From Slackia sp. (GTDB lineage: Bacteria > Actinomycetota > Coriobacteriia > Coriobacteriales > Eggerthellaceae), in contig JAUNBA010000002.1 in assembly GCA_030527325.1 (NCBI GenBank), forward strand, positions 1 through 64,000: 64,000 nt of DNA, written 5' to 3'. This document shows positions 35,555-45,006 of the stretch, one piece after another (within the stretch, counting starts at the first letter, position 1; the number at the start of each line of letters is the position of its first letter). The translations under genes and the position numbers were made by a program. The notes beneath the pieces are model-generated. The model made no database searches, was not told the origin of the DNA, and saw only the letters and a list, made by a program, of their open reading frames with translations.

Positions 35555-38182
35555 TTAGGCCTTCTCGATCTTGCACAGGTTGGAGTGGACCCCGTTACCC
35601 TTGGAAATGGCCGTGGGACGCTGCGAGGTCAAAACCGAAATGCAGCCGCCGCGGTCGAGAACGTCGGGATCGCCGAGTTTATCGGCGTCGCGCGTCTCGG
35701 GGTCGTACCATGCACCCTGGGGAATGGAAACGACGCCCGGCATGATGCGGTCGGTGACCTTCGCGGAAATCTGCGTACGCCCTCGCTTGGTGCTCACGAT
35801 CACGGCATCGCCGTTCGCAACGCCCAGCTTTTCGGCGTCGAGCGTGTTGATCCAGCACTGCTGCGGCGCGACGGACTTCATCCAATCGACATTGCCGTAC
35901 GAAGAATGCGTACGCGTCTTGCCGTGATGTCCGATAAGCTGGAAGGGATATTCCTGCTTGGTCTCCTCGTCGCCGAAGCTCTCGAAGCTTTCGTACCAGA
36001 CGGGGCACGGCGTGATTTGATCGAGGCCGTCTTCGGGGATGTAGCCCGCAGCCGTCAGATCCCACTGCTTCGAGATGTTGTAGGCCTGCTTGGAGAAGAC
36101 CTCGTATTTACCCGACGGAGTCATGATTTCGGAAGTGTCCGCAACGAACGGCTCGTGGTCGTTGGTCTGCTTGAACAGCCCTTGAGCCTTGAACTCCTCG
36201 AAGGTATCGGGCAAAGCGTCGCCTTTCTCCTTGCCCTTCTCGTAGCACCACTTGACCCAGTCTTCCTGCGTCTTGCCTTCGGTGAACTCGTCTTTGACGC
36301 CCAGCTGCTCGGAAAGCATCGTGCAGATCTCGTAGACGGGCTTCGCCTCGAACAGGGGGTCGATGGCAGGCGTCTCGCACATGACGAAGCCCGTCCATGC
36401 GCTGCCGCCCTTGGTGACGTCGATCTCCTCGAAACTCGTGGTGCCGGGCAGAATGTAGTCGGAGACCATGGCCGTAGGCGTCATATAGACATCGCAGGTC
36501 ACGATGCAGCGCAGGCCGGAATCCTTCTCATCGGGAAGGTTGTAGATGCGCAGGCAGTCGTTGATATCGGCATGCTGGCCCATCATCACGTTGCTGGCGT
36601 AGTTCCAGATGAACTTGATCGGCGCCTTGAGGCTGATCTCGCCGGGCTCGGATGCATGCACCGTATCGCCGTCCTCGTTGACGCGACGCAGACCCCACGT
36701 GGTATCGGTCATCGACTTGTAATCCTCGATGGCGCGGAACCATTCGAAGAACGAGATCACCGGCTCGACGGTGTTTTTCGCGCCGAACGCAGGGATGGAC
36801 GAAGGGGTTTTGTAAGACACGCCGCCCGTCGCTTCGCGCGCACCCGTGCCACCGCCGGAAATGCCCGCATTGCCCGTGATGGCCGCGATCAGGCCGATGG
36901 CACGCGCAGAATTGCCGCCGTTGGAATGACGCTGCGGACCCCAGCCCTGAATCGTCGCCGTCGGGCCGTCGACATACAGTTCGGCGAGCATACGGATGGT
37001 ATCGGCAGGAATGCCCGTGATGGAGGCCGCCCATTCGGGGGTCTTCTCGCCCGTTCCGGCATAGGCGCCCGTGCCCTTGAGATACGCCTCATAGGACATA
37101 TCCTCATCGACCGTCAACGACCCGCTCGGATCGACGCCCATGAACAAAGATGCGTCCGTCGGCTCGGCGGCTTTGACATCCTCGGCGAACGAATCGGAGA
37201 AAAAGCCCACGAATTTCTCGCGAATCATCGCCTCGTCGAGCTTGCCGTTCGCATACAGATACTGGATCATGCCCGCAACGAGCGCCGCATCGGTGCCGGG
37301 GCGAATGGGAATCCAGGTGGTGGCGACGCCGATGGCCGTATCGGACAAATGCGGATCGACGACGATGATGCTCGCCTCGGGATTCTGCTCGCGCACCTTC
37401 GAGATCAGGTACATCATGGCCGAGCCCGACATGCGCGTATTCGCGGGATTGTTGCCGAACAAGACGATATTCTTCGAGTTCACCAGGTCGGTGACCTCGT
37501 TATTGGAGTACGAATCGCCGTTGAACAAGGAGAGTTCGCGGTCGATCTGCCCCGTCGAATAATCGCAGTACTGACGCAGGTATCCGCCCCAGCAATTCAT
37601 CATGCGGGCGAACATCGTGGAATCGGGATGCCACGACTTGGCGACAGTGCCGCCGATCTGGCCCGTGCCGTACTGGATATAGAAGGCATCGTTGCCGTAT
37701 TCTTCTTTGATGCCCTTCATGATGTCGCCGATTTCGCGAATGGCGTCTTCCCACGAGATTTCTTCGTATTTGCCCTCGCCGCGCTTCGTTCCCTCGACGC
37801 GCTTCAGCGGCTTTTGGATACGCGTGGCGTTATAGATGCGCTGACGATTGGTGCGACCGCGCACGCAGGAGCGCATCTGGTAAATCTGGCCGGGACCGAA
37901 ATCGTCGGTGCCGTCATTGTCATTGCCGACGCGCACGACCGTTCCGTCTTTGACATACAGCTTCAGCGGGCAGCGGCTTCCACAGTTGACATGGCATCCG
38001 CCCCAGACTTCCTTGTCATACGAAAACGGCTCGGAACCGATGACTTCGGATTCCTGCTGTTTTTCTTCTTTACCCTTCGGAGCACAACCGCTCAAAGCGG
38101 CGCCGGCGCCCAAAACGCCTGCCCACGCCATGAAAGAACGCCTGCTCATGCCCTTCATGGGCGCATGATGCGCATCACGCAT
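35555..38182 (-). CDS. Molybdopterin oxidoreductase catalytic subunit (DmsA-like), Tat lipoprotein
   Basis: 875-residue DMSO-reductase-family enzyme. The N-terminus carries SRRSFMAW (Tat) and then ALSGC, a lipobox ending at C33. The first iron-sulfur cluster motif is CHVNCGSRC with a fourth Cys in MRSCVRGR. The molybdenum ligand region is YCDYSTGQ, consistent with Ser ligation as in DmsA. The C-terminal dinucleotide-binding domain includes NGDAVIVSTKRGRTQISAKV. The start at 38182 has AGGAGG 7 nt before it; a second ATG 24 nt inside is possible. The substrate cannot be told from sequence; sulfoxides, N-oxides or dietary or plant compounds are all plausible. No NrfD/DmsC-type anchor gene is adjacent. 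Confidence 0.9.
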   Translation of the reverse strand: MRDAHHAPMKGMSRRSFMAWAGVLGAGAALSGCAPKGKEEKQQESEVIGSEPFSYDKEVWGGCHVNCGSRCPLKLYVKDGTVVRVGNDNDGTDDFGPGQIYQMRSCVRGRTNRQRIYNATRIQKPLKRVEGTKRGEGKYEEISWEDAIREIGDIMKGIKEEYGNDAFYIQYGTGQIGGTVAKSWHPDSTMFARMMNCWGGYLRQYCDYSTGQIDRELSLFNGDSYSNNEVTDLVNSKNIVLFGNNPANTRMSGSAMMYLISKVREQNPEASIIVVDPHLSDTAIGVATTWIPIRPGTDAALVAGMIQYLYANGKLDEAMIREKFVGFFSDSFAEDVKAAEPTDASLFMGVDPSGSLTVDEDMSYEAYLKGTGAYAGTGEKTPEWAASITGIPADTIRMLAELYVDGPTATIQGWGPQRHSNGGNSARAIGLIAAITGNAGISGGGTGAREATGGVSYKTPSSIPAFGAKNTVEPVISFFEWFRAIEDYKSMTDTTWGLRRVNEDGDTVHASEPGEISLKAPIKFIWNYASNVMMGQHADINDCLRIYNLPDEKDSGLRCIVTCDVYMTPTAMVSDYILPGTTSFEEIDVTKGGSAWTGFVMCETPAIDPLFEAKPVYEICTMLSEQLGVKDEFTEGKTQEDWVKWCYEKGKEKGDALPDTFEEFKAQGLFKQTNDHEPFVADTSEIMTPSGKYEVFSKQAYNISKQWDLTAAGYIPEDGLDQITPCPVWYESFESFGDEETKQEYPFQLIGHHGKTRTHSSYGNVDWMKSVAPQQCWINTLDAEKLGVANGDAVIVSTKRGRTQISAKVTDRIMPGVVSIPQGAWYDPETRDADKLGDPDVLDRGGCISVLTSQRPTAISKGNGVHSNLCKIEKA

Positions 38183-38205
38183 GATTCCCCCTCCTCTTTC
38201 GTTGC

Positions 38206-38229
38206 ATGCACGACGGCGACGTCGTGCAT
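38206..38229. repeat. Perfect inverted repeat in the dmsA-like leader
   Basis: ATGCACGACG (38206-38215) and its complement (38220-38229) with a 4-nt loop lie 24-47 nt before the reductase start. No T run follows, so it is a leader hairpin or an operator. Confidence 0.5.
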
Positions 38230-38307
38230 AGGGAAGCGTACCCGAGAGAAGGAGGAATCTCTATACCTGATGTATTTCCTTTTCCTTATCGAATTCTTAT
38301 CGTTTCA

Positions 38308-39588
38308 TTAATGAACCGAACAAGACAGGCATGGATCGTACGCGCGCACGAGCTTTTCGATTTCGAGGCGCATCGTGTGCTCATCGACCCCCGCTGCCGC
38401 AAGCTGCTCGGCGACGCGGCGAATATTGCATTCGGTGTCGCTGAGGTTATGCACCGTCGGCGTGATGATGTTGGCCCTCGTCACATGCCCCGTCTCGTCG
38501 AATTCGATATCGTGCACGAGCGTCCCGCGCGGCGCCTCGGTCATAGCGACCCCTCGTGCCGCACGCGGCACGACGCGCACGGGAGCCGACGATCCCTGCA
38601 TCTCCGCCAGGTTGCGCAGCATCGCCTCGCACCGCACGCAAACGTCGACCAGCTCGACCGCCTGCGCGACATTGTTACGGTACGGATTGAGCGCAGGAGG
38701 ACGAAGGCCCGCCTTCGCAGCCGCCAAGCGGGCTTCGCGCGTCAGCTCGTCCCAACTGGTATTGATACGCGCCAATGCGCTCGCGGCGAACGTGGCCCCC
38801 GTATCCGCGCGACGCGAGAAATAGGCCGCGGAATGACCGACCGGATACTCGTCGATATACGCGCGGTAATCGCGTACGGCGAACGCCGTCGCATCGCGTG
38901 CGAAACGCGGTACGCCCGTGACGACGGCGTAGCGTCCGTCTTCGTGCAATGCCATGAAGTCGCCCGCCGATTCGATCTCGGGTATGGGAAATCCTGCGAA
39001 CACATCGACGGCATGCTCGGCGAACGGCCTGATCGCAGCGAGTTTATCGGCAAGCGCGATATACTCGGCGGAATCCATCTCATAGGTGAAGCCGCCTGGA
39101 ACCGCCGTGATCGGATGAATGGAGCGCCCGCCCACCTTGGCGCACAGCTCGTTGCCCAACGCCTTCAGCGCCAATCCGCCCTCGAAAAACTCGGGGTCTT
39201 TTTCGGCCAGCGGGAATACGCTTTCATCCCCCGTGAAATCCGGGGCGGCGAAAACGAAAAGATGAGCTGCGTGATTCTGCAGATAGCTCCCGTAGACGAG
39301 CAGCTCGCGCAGCATGCGCGTACGCTCGCTGACCTCGATTCCAAAAGCGTCCTCGATAGCCATCAGGTCAGTGACCACATGACTCGAAGAGCAGATGCCG
39401 CAGATACGCGAAGCGATGTAGCTCACCTTGTCGTACGGACGTCCCACGACCATCGATTCGAACAATCGGGCCGGCTCGACGATGTTCATACGCACGTCGC
39501 GCACGATTCCGTCTTCGATATCCACATGCACGTTTCCATGGCCTTCGACACGGGCTATATGGTGCATGGTAAGCGTCGTGCGCGTCAT
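38308..39588 (-). CDS. hydA: NiFe hydrogenase large (alpha) subunit, group 3b type
   Basis: 426-residue catalytic subunit. The nickel-iron site cysteines occur in RICGICSSSH (C63, C66) and DPCLSCSVH (C420, C423). The protein ends at the final His (H426), so there is no C-terminal peptide for a maturation endopeptidase to remove. It overlaps the small-subunit stop by 4 nt. With HydB, HydG and HydD upstream it forms a cytosolic NAD(P)-linked hydrogenase (sulfhydrogenase type) that would produce or consume H2. Confidence 0.9.
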   Translation of the reverse strand: MTRTTLTMHHIARVEGHGNVHVDIEDGIVRDVRMNIVEPARLFESMVVGRPYDKVSYIASRICGICSSSHVVTDLMAIEDAFGIEVSERTRMLRELLVYGSYLQNHAAHLFVFAAPDFTGDESVFPLAEKDPEFFEGGLALKALGNELCAKVGGRSIHPITAVPGGFTYEMDSAEYIALADKLAAIRPFAEHAVDVFAGFPIPEIESAGDFMALHEDGRYAVVTGVPRFARDATAFAVRDYRAYIDEYPVGHSAAYFSRRADTGATFAASALARINTSWDELTREARLAAAKAGLRPPALNPYRNNVAQAVELVDVCVRCEAMLRNLAEMQGSSAPVRVVPRAARGVAMTEAPRGTLVHDIEFDETGHVTRANIITPTVHNLSDTECNIRRVAEQLAAAGVDEHTMRLEIEKLVRAYDPCLSCSVH

Positions 39589-40370
39589 CGGTTCTCCTTT
39601 TGCAGCAGCGAATTCGTCTGATTGAACAACTCGAGCGAACGATCGAACTCATCGACGTCCATGCCCATGGCGGCGACCATCCTGCGCGCGGCGGCCACAT
39701 TGGCATGGGGAGACAGGCCTCTACATCCGTTGCATTCACGACCCAGCGCGACGCATTTCGCCCCGCATCCCGCGAGCGTGACCAGGCCGAGGCATTGTTT
39801 GCCTTCGCGCCACAGGCATCCGCTCTCGTTGCGCTTGCAGCTGCCGCACATCGTATCGGAAAGCTCGAACCGATTGCTTCCGTAAAGCGCCTGCTCGAGC
39901 ACGCGTATGAAATCGGCCGTATCGATCGGACACGAGCGGACCTCGAAATCGACCCGGACGACCGACGACACGCTGCACGGAGCGCACACCGCTCCGCATG
40001 CATCGGGAAGATCGCCGCCGTACACCGCATCGCAACGGTCGACGAGCGCATCGGAGGCCATGCCGGGAATGCCGCCTGTCACAGCGCAGGCGCCCACCGC
40101 TATCATCACGCGGCACCGCTCGCGCCACCGTTGCACGCAGCGACGGCTTTCCTCCGTCGTCACCGCGCCCTCGACCACGACGACGTCCACGTCGCCCTGC
40201 GGTTCGGGCGCGCTCGATGCGAGCTGCCAATACGAAAGCTCTATCTGACCGAGCACATCGAGCAGATGCGCCTCGTCGTTGGTGATCTGAAGCTGGCAGC
40301 CGAAACAGCTCGCCAAGCCGATAATCGCGACGCGCGGACGCGTTTGCGCGCAGGTATCCGTACAAGCCAT
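39585..40370 (-). CDS. hydD: NiFe hydrogenase small (delta) subunit
   Basis: 261-residue small subunit. Cluster ligands start at LASCFGCQLQ (C22, C25) with GACAVTGGIPG and CAPCSVS for the proximal cluster. The C-terminal half holds CGSCKRNESGC, CLGL, GCGAKC and ECNGCRG for additional [4Fe-4S] clusters. No Tat signal, so cytosolic. One base separates it from hydG upstream. Confidence 0.9.
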   Translation of the reverse strand: MACTDTCAQTRPRVAIIGLASCFGCQLQITNDEAHLLDVLGQIELSYWQLASSAPEPQGDVDVVVVEGAVTTEESRRCVQRWRERCRVMIAVGACAVTGGIPGMASDALVDRCDAVYGGDLPDACGAVCAPCSVSSVVRVDFEVRSCPIDTADFIRVLEQALYGSNRFELSDTMCGSCKRNESGCLWREGKQCLGLVTLAGCGAKCVALGRECNGCRGLSPHANVAAARRMVAAMGMDVDEFDRSLELFNQTNSLLQKENR

Positions 40371-40371
40371 G

Positions 40372-41286
40372 CTACATCGACCCCTGGATATTCTTCGCTT
40401 CCCAATAATTGAACACAGGCCCGTCGATACAGACGTACTGATGCCCCACTTGGCAGTGGCCGCATTTGCCCATGCCGCATTTCATGTGACGCTCGAAGCT
40501 CATGTAGATACGGTCGTAAGGAATGCCCTTCTTGCGCATCTCCTCGACCACGAACCGATACATGACAGGCGGGCCGCACAGCACGCCGTACGTATTGGCC
40601 GCGTCCACCTCGAGCGTTTCGAACGGCTTGGTCACCAGCCCCACTTCGCCATCCCAGCCATCCTCATACGTATCGACGGTGAGATGCAAGTCGAAATCGT
40701 TGCGGTGCTTCCACATTTCGAACTGGTCGCGAAACATGACCTCGCGCGGGTTCTTCGACCCGTACACGATCGTGACCTTGCCGAACGCATGCCTCTCGTC
40801 GTGAATATAGTTGATGAGCGATTTCAGCGGAGCGATGCCGAGGCCGCCTGCGACAAGCAAGATATCGTGCCCCTTCATCTCTTCGAACGGAAACCCGCGC
40901 CCGAAAGGACCGCGAATGCCCACCACATCGCCACACTGCATCGTATGAAGAACCTCGGTGAAACGCCCGGCACGACGAACGCACAATTCGATGAATCCCT
41001 GTTTGGAAGGGGCGGACGATATGGAAATGGGCGCTTCGCCGACGCCGAAAATAGACAGCTCGACAAATTGGCCCGGATCTTGATGGAACGCCGAGCGAAT
41101 GCGTTCGTCGATCAACCGAAACTCGAAGAGTTTCTCGTTCGCCGTCAGATCGGTGATCGATGTGATGCGAGCAGGCCATGGACGATACGGGTTTTCGGCC
41201 ATAAGCTCGGCGCCCGTCTTGACATGATGGGCGCTCGCAAGCGGATTCACCTGCACCGACGTGGCATGGGCGTGGCTATTCGGCAT
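40372..41286 (-). CDS. hydG: Hydrogenase FAD/NAD(P)-binding subunit (gamma)
   Basis: 304-residue flavoprotein resembling dihydroorotate dehydrogenase electron-transfer subunits. The FAD-binding region has APISISSAP and GPFGRGFPF, the NAD(P) site has LVAGGLGIAPLKSL and LCGPPVMYRF, and a C-terminal [2Fe-2S] motif is CGMGKCGHCQVGHQYVC. It passes electrons between the hydrogenase clusters and NAD(P)H. It overlaps hydB by 11 nt. Confidence 0.9.
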   Translation of the reverse strand: MPNSHAHATSVQVNPLASAHHVKTGAELMAENPYRPWPARITSITDLTANEKLFEFRLIDERIRSAFHQDPGQFVELSIFGVGEAPISISSAPSKQGFIELCVRRAGRFTEVLHTMQCGDVVGIRGPFGRGFPFEEMKGHDILLVAGGLGIAPLKSLINYIHDERHAFGKVTIVYGSKNPREVMFRDQFEMWKHRNDFDLHLTVDTYEDGWDGEVGLVTKPFETLEVDAANTYGVLCGPPVMYRFVVEEMRKKGIPYDRIYMSFERHMKCGMGKCGHCQVGHQYVCIDGPVFNYWEAKNIQGSM

Positions 41287-42340
41287 GACGGCCCTCCTTA
41301 TCGATCGCAGCCGACATACGCGTCTTCTCGTCGAAGAAACGCAGCACTTCGATAGGACTGATATCCGTCTTGCATGCGTTCACGCAGCGACCGCAGCCCA
41401 CGCAGAGCATGCTGCCATGCTTCACCTTGAAGCCGTTGAGCTTGTGATACATACGATGGCGCACGCGGCGACGCTCGTCTTCACGGAAATTATGGCCGCC
41501 TGCCACCTGCGCGAATTCGGGACTCGTGCAGCTATCCCACGTGCGGATGCGCTCGCCCGTCTTCGCATCGGGCGATAGCACGTCTTTGATATCGAAGCAC
41601 ATGCACGTAGGACACACGGATGCGCACGCCGTGCAATTCAAGCACCGTGCGCCGAGCTCCTCCCAAAAAGGATCGGAATGATACGTGTCCATCAGCATGG
41701 CCACATCTTGAACATTGGGGATGTCCTCGTTGAATCCTGCGGTCCGCCTGCGCGTAGCCGCGGCGAATGCAGCGCGATCGGCATCGTCGGCTTCGCGCAA
41801 ATGCGTGCTCTCCTCGAGCACTTCGGCCGCTGCGACCGACGAAATGGAAACCCAATAGCGATCGCCGAGGTCTTGCAAGAACAAGTCGTATCCGCGCGAA
41901 GCCTCATCGGCGCCGACACGGTGGCAAAAACAACTTTGGGAAGGCGTGCAGCCTATGCCGACGATAAGCGTGGCTTCGCGACGGGCGCGGTAATACGGAT
42001 CGCAGTAGCGCGGATCGAGAAAAACGGCATCGAGACGCTCGATGGCATTGAGATCGCACGGGTGCACGCCGAAAAGGACGCGGGGCTTCACATCGAGCTC
42101 GAAGGGCGCGACGTCATTGCTCTCGACATCGAACGCGAACAGCGTCTCGCGGGGCGGCAGGAAGAATTTCTTAGGAGATGCGATCGTGGTGGGATAGTCC
42201 AAAACGACATCGTCGGGGTTTTCTATCTCATCGAAAACGTAGCCCTGGCCGCGCGCGACCGGGGCTACGAGTTCATACGAGTCCATAAAGGCTCTGATCA
42301 GCGACGGAATGTCATCGGCATCGATGATACGGTAGAGCAC
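41276..42340 (-). CDS. hydB: Hydrogenase iron-sulfur subunit (beta)
   Basis: 354-residue protein. The N-terminal two thirds resemble HydB/AsrA-type subunits (GVHPCDLNAIERLD, VGIGCTPSQSCFC). Two C-terminal ferredoxin motifs follow, CLNCTACASVCPTC and CVGCGRCVNACKTDISP. First gene of the hydrogenase operon, 58 nt after ndk with no visible terminator, so it may be partly co-transcribed with ndk. Confidence 0.88.
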   Translation of the reverse strand: MLYRIIDADDIPSLIRAFMDSYELVAPVARGQGYVFDEIENPDDVVLDYPTTIASPKKFFLPPRETLFAFDVESNDVAPFELDVKPRVLFGVHPCDLNAIERLDAVFLDPRYCDPYYRARREATLIVGIGCTPSQSCFCHRVGADEASRGYDLFLQDLGDRYWVSISSVAAAEVLEESTHLREADDADRAAFAAATRRRTAGFNEDIPNVQDVAMLMDTYHSDPFWEELGARCLNCTACASVCPTCMCFDIKDVLSPDAKTGERIRTWDSCTSPEFAQVAGGHNFREDERRRVRHRMYHKLNGFKVKHGSMLCVGCGRCVNACKTDISPIEVLRFFDEKTRMSAAIDKEGRHAE

Positions 42341-42398
42341 GCGCTCCTCCTTTGCAGGGACGTTCTATCGATGGCGCCGATGCGTCGCGCACGTCATG

Positions 42399-42806
42399 CT
42401 ACGCGCCGAAGAACACGCCGATCTCGCGCTCGGCGGACTCGGGGGAATCGGAGCCATGAATGACATTTTCGTCCATAATGAGACCGAAATCGCCACGAAT
42501 CGTGCCAGGGGCCGCTTCTGCGGGGTTGGTGGCGCCCATGAGGGTGCGCATCTTCTTGACGGCGCCCTCGCCGGAAACGACCATCTTGACCACGGGGCCG
42601 CTGGTGATGTACTCGATCAGGCCGTTGTAGAAGGGCTTGCCCTCATGCTCGGCGTAATTGGCGGCAGCCTGCTCGGGGGTGACCATGCCCAGCTCCATGC
42701 GCTCGATGGTCAGGCCGGAACGCTCGATGCGCGCGATGATCTCGCCCATGTGGCGGTTGCGCACGGCGTCGGGCTTGAGCATGGAGTAGGTCTTCTCGAT
42801 TGCCAT
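42399..42806 (-). CDS. ndk: Nucleoside diphosphate kinase
   Basis: 135-residue enzyme that balances NTP pools. KTYSMLKPDAVRN is the N-terminal signature, and the phosphorylated histidine is H117 in NVIHGSDS. The ATG at 42806 fits the family start; the open frame upstream adds 15 unrelated residues. Confidence 0.95.
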   Translation of the reverse strand: MAIEKTYSMLKPDAVRNRHMGEIIARIERSGLTIERMELGMVTPEQAAANYAEHEGKPFYNGLIEYITSGPVVKMVVSGEGAVKKMRTLMGATNPAEAAPGTIRGDFGLIMDENVIHGSDSPESAEREIGVFFGA

Positions 42807-42857
42807 AGTTCTTTTCCTTTCTTCGAATCCGTCATACGACGGCTTGAACACCGTGAG

Positions 42858-42882
42858 AAAAAACGCGCCGCTAACGCGGCGC
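42858..42882 (-). terminator. Intrinsic terminator after the TPR protein gene
   Basis: CGCGCCGC (42864-42871) and GCGGCGCG (42875-42882) form a tight hairpin, followed on the minus strand by TTTTTTCTC. It lies 9 nt after the stop codon. Confidence 0.85.
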
Positions 42883-42890
42883 GCGCAGAA

Positions 42891-44270
42891 TTATTGTTGC
42901 GAGGGGAACGACATCTCGATGCCGGATACCTTCCAGCCCAAAAGATCGCGCACCATCTGCACTTTATAATCCACATCTCCGCCCTCGGCGGTCTTCGCGG
43001 AAACATATACCGTGGAATTCGACATGCTCTTGTCGATGCCGTCGATCGTGATGGCGGAATCTTGCACGACGCCGCGCATGGCGGCATTCACGTTATCCTC
43101 GCCCATCGTCTCCACGAAGTACTGAGACGCATGGGCGGTATCGGAAAACAAACCGCGCGCGACCGACTCCTGCGTGGGATAGCCGTATCCCTGCGTATAG
43201 AGGAACACGCATCCGGCAGCGGCGACCAGAAGCACCGTGAAAAACGCCACCAGAACCTTCAGGCCGACATTGCGGCGCTTGCGTTCCTGCTTGGCCACGC
43301 CCTTGGAGTAGCGCTCGAGCTCTTCGTCGCTCGCATTGAAGAAGCGCTCGTCGCCCGAAGCATAGATTCCGGAGGCGTCGTAGCCGTATGCGTCCGCCTG
43401 GCCGTACGAAGAGTCGCTATAAGCCCCGAATGCCTGAGTAGCCTGATCATAGGAGGCGTCCTGCTGCAAGGGCGCGCCATCGGCGGCCACGTCGAGACCC
43501 GACATATCGGCCTGGGGTTCGTCGTCGACGACGATCGGCTGCATGGCCGCCGTGCCCGTCGCGACCGCCTGTGCGGCGCGCCCGTAATCGACGCTGGCCG
43601 AATCGTTCAGGAAGTACGTCTTATCGGCCAAGGCGGCGTCGAATGCATTCATGGCCTTCTGCATCTGGTTGCATGCCACGTACGCCTGGCCCAAGTTGGC
43701 GTTCATCTTGTTGCGCATAGCCGGCTCCATGTCGAACTGAAGCGCGCTCTCGTACGACTGGACGGCATCGGCGGGACGACCCAGCGCCATGAAGCACACG
43801 CCGAGATTGAGCAAGGCCTTCGTGGGGTCGGGGTTGGAGGCGTCCAAGGCCGCCTCGCGAAACGCCACGCCGGCTTCGGCATTCTTGCCGAGCTTCAGCA
43901 ATGCGTTGCCGAGCCCGAGGTACGCCTTATACGGGGTTTCGTATTTGGCATCGGCGACGGCGGCCTCGAAATGCGAAGCGGCGGTTTCGTAATCGTGAAG
44001 GAACGCGTACGCTTTGCCCATGTTGCAGTTGACCGCGCCGCACGCATCGTAGGCGGTATCGGCCGTGGCCTGCGTATAGGCATGGATGGCCTGGTCGAAA
44101 TCCTTCATCTGCAAAAAGCAATTGCCGATCTGATGGTAGATATAGCCCTGATCGCCCGGCGCCTGGGGGCGCTCAGGATCGGCGAGACACTGGTTGAACA
44201 GGTTCAACGCAGTTTCGAAATCGCGCGCCTGATATGCGGCGCGTGCCTGGGCGATGTTCTGATTATCCAT
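42891..44270 (-). CDS. TPR-repeat protein with one membrane span
   Basis: 459-residue protein. Roughly residues 1-230 consist of TPR units (for example ARAAYQARDFETALNLFNQ and AYLGLGNALLKLGKNAEAG). An acidic, Asp/Tyr/Gln-rich linker follows, then a Lys/Arg patch and one hydrophobic span (VLVAFFTVLLVAAAGCVFLY, about 337-356). About 100 extracytoplasmic residues end the protein. It appears to be a cytosolic scaffold tethered to the membrane; no function can be assigned. Confidence 0.8.
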   Translation of the reverse strand: MDNQNIAQARAAYQARDFETALNLFNQCLADPERPQAPGDQGYIYHQIGNCFLQMKDFDQAIHAYTQATADTAYDACGAVNCNMGKAYAFLHDYETAASHFEAAVADAKYETPYKAYLGLGNALLKLGKNAEAGVAFREAALDASNPDPTKALLNLGVCFMALGRPADAVQSYESALQFDMEPAMRNKMNANLGQAYVACNQMQKAMNAFDAALADKTYFLNDSASVDYGRAAQAVATGTAAMQPIVVDDEPQADMSGLDVAADGAPLQQDASYDQATQAFGAYSDSSYGQADAYGYDASGIYASGDERFFNASDEELERYSKGVAKQERKRRNVGLKVLVAFFTVLLVAAAGCVFLYTQGYGYPTQESVARGLFSDTAHASQYFVETMGEDNVNAAMRGVVQDSAITIDGIDKSMSNSTVYVSAKTAEGGDVDYKVQMVRDLLGWKVSGIEMSFPSQQ

Positions 44271-44321
44271 TGGTTTCTTCCTTCGAGCCGATTGTGTCCG
44301 ATGCGCGCGAGCGACCGTCCG

Positions 44322-44858
44322 TTAATCGGCGTTCTCGATTTCGATGGTTTCGATGACGTCGCCGACGCGAAGCTCGGCGATCACGTCTTTGCCCTCGATC
44401 GTCTGCCCGAACACCGTGTAGCCGGAGTCGAGATTATGCTGAGGGCCCAGGCAGAGATAGAACTGGGAGCCGGCGGAATCGGGATTCTGGGAACGAGCCA
44501 TGGCGAGCGCCCCGTCTTCGTGCGAATTGTGGGGATTCGTGGTGTATTCCTGTTTGATGGTGTAGCCAGGACCGCCCGTTCCGAGGCCGGCCCACGGATT
44601 GCCCGCCGCCTCTTTGACCTGCTCGGAATCGAGGTCGCGCGTATTGGGGCATCCGCCCTGGATCACGAAGCCGGGAACATAGCGATGGAACTTCAAATCG
44701 TCGTAGAAGCCTTTGCGCGCAAGCTCGACGAAATTGCCCACATGAATCGGGGCATCCGCACCCGCCAACTGCACGCGAACGGTGCCTTTCGAAGTCTTGA
44801 TGACGGCGATTTCCTTGCCGTTCGGCTGGTATTCGGGGGTGTACATAGCCATGCTCAT
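44322..44858 (-). CDS. Peptidyl-prolyl cis-trans isomerase, cyclophilin type
   Basis: 178-residue cyclophilin without a signal peptide, so cytosolic. The active-site block FHRYVPGFVIQGGCP and the SQFYLCLGPQHNLDSGYTVFG region are typical. Two ATGs lie close together (44858 and 44852); I used the first. Confidence 0.9.
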   Translation of the reverse strand: MSMAMYTPEYQPNGKEIAVIKTSKGTVRVQLAGADAPIHVGNFVELARKGFYDDLKFHRYVPGFVIQGGCPNTRDLDSEQVKEAAGNPWAGLGTGGPGYTIKQEYTTNPHNSHEDGALAMARSQNPDSAGSQFYLCLGPQHNLDSGYTVFGQTIEGKDVIAELRVGDVIETIEIENAD

Positions 44859-45006
44859 GCGCTCCTTCTCTTAAGCATATCCTTCGAGCCGGCGCAGCAT
44901 GCGCCGAACGTATCGTCGAAGGCCGAAGGCTCGGCGTCGGCCGTATGCGCGAGCATCGCCGCCCGAGCTGATACCGGTGCTTCGCGAATTCGCGAAATCC
45001 GAATGC

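Noticed and set aside
35585..38311. A 908-codon open frame on the plus strand opposite the DmsA-like gene
   Set aside because: It exactly mirrors the molybdoenzyme gene, whose cofactor motifs and Tat signal are clear. Same composition artefact.
44891..44910. Hairpin CGGCGCA/TGCGCCG downstream of tRNA-Arg as its terminator
   Set aside because: Only 7 bp, with no U tract on the minus strand.
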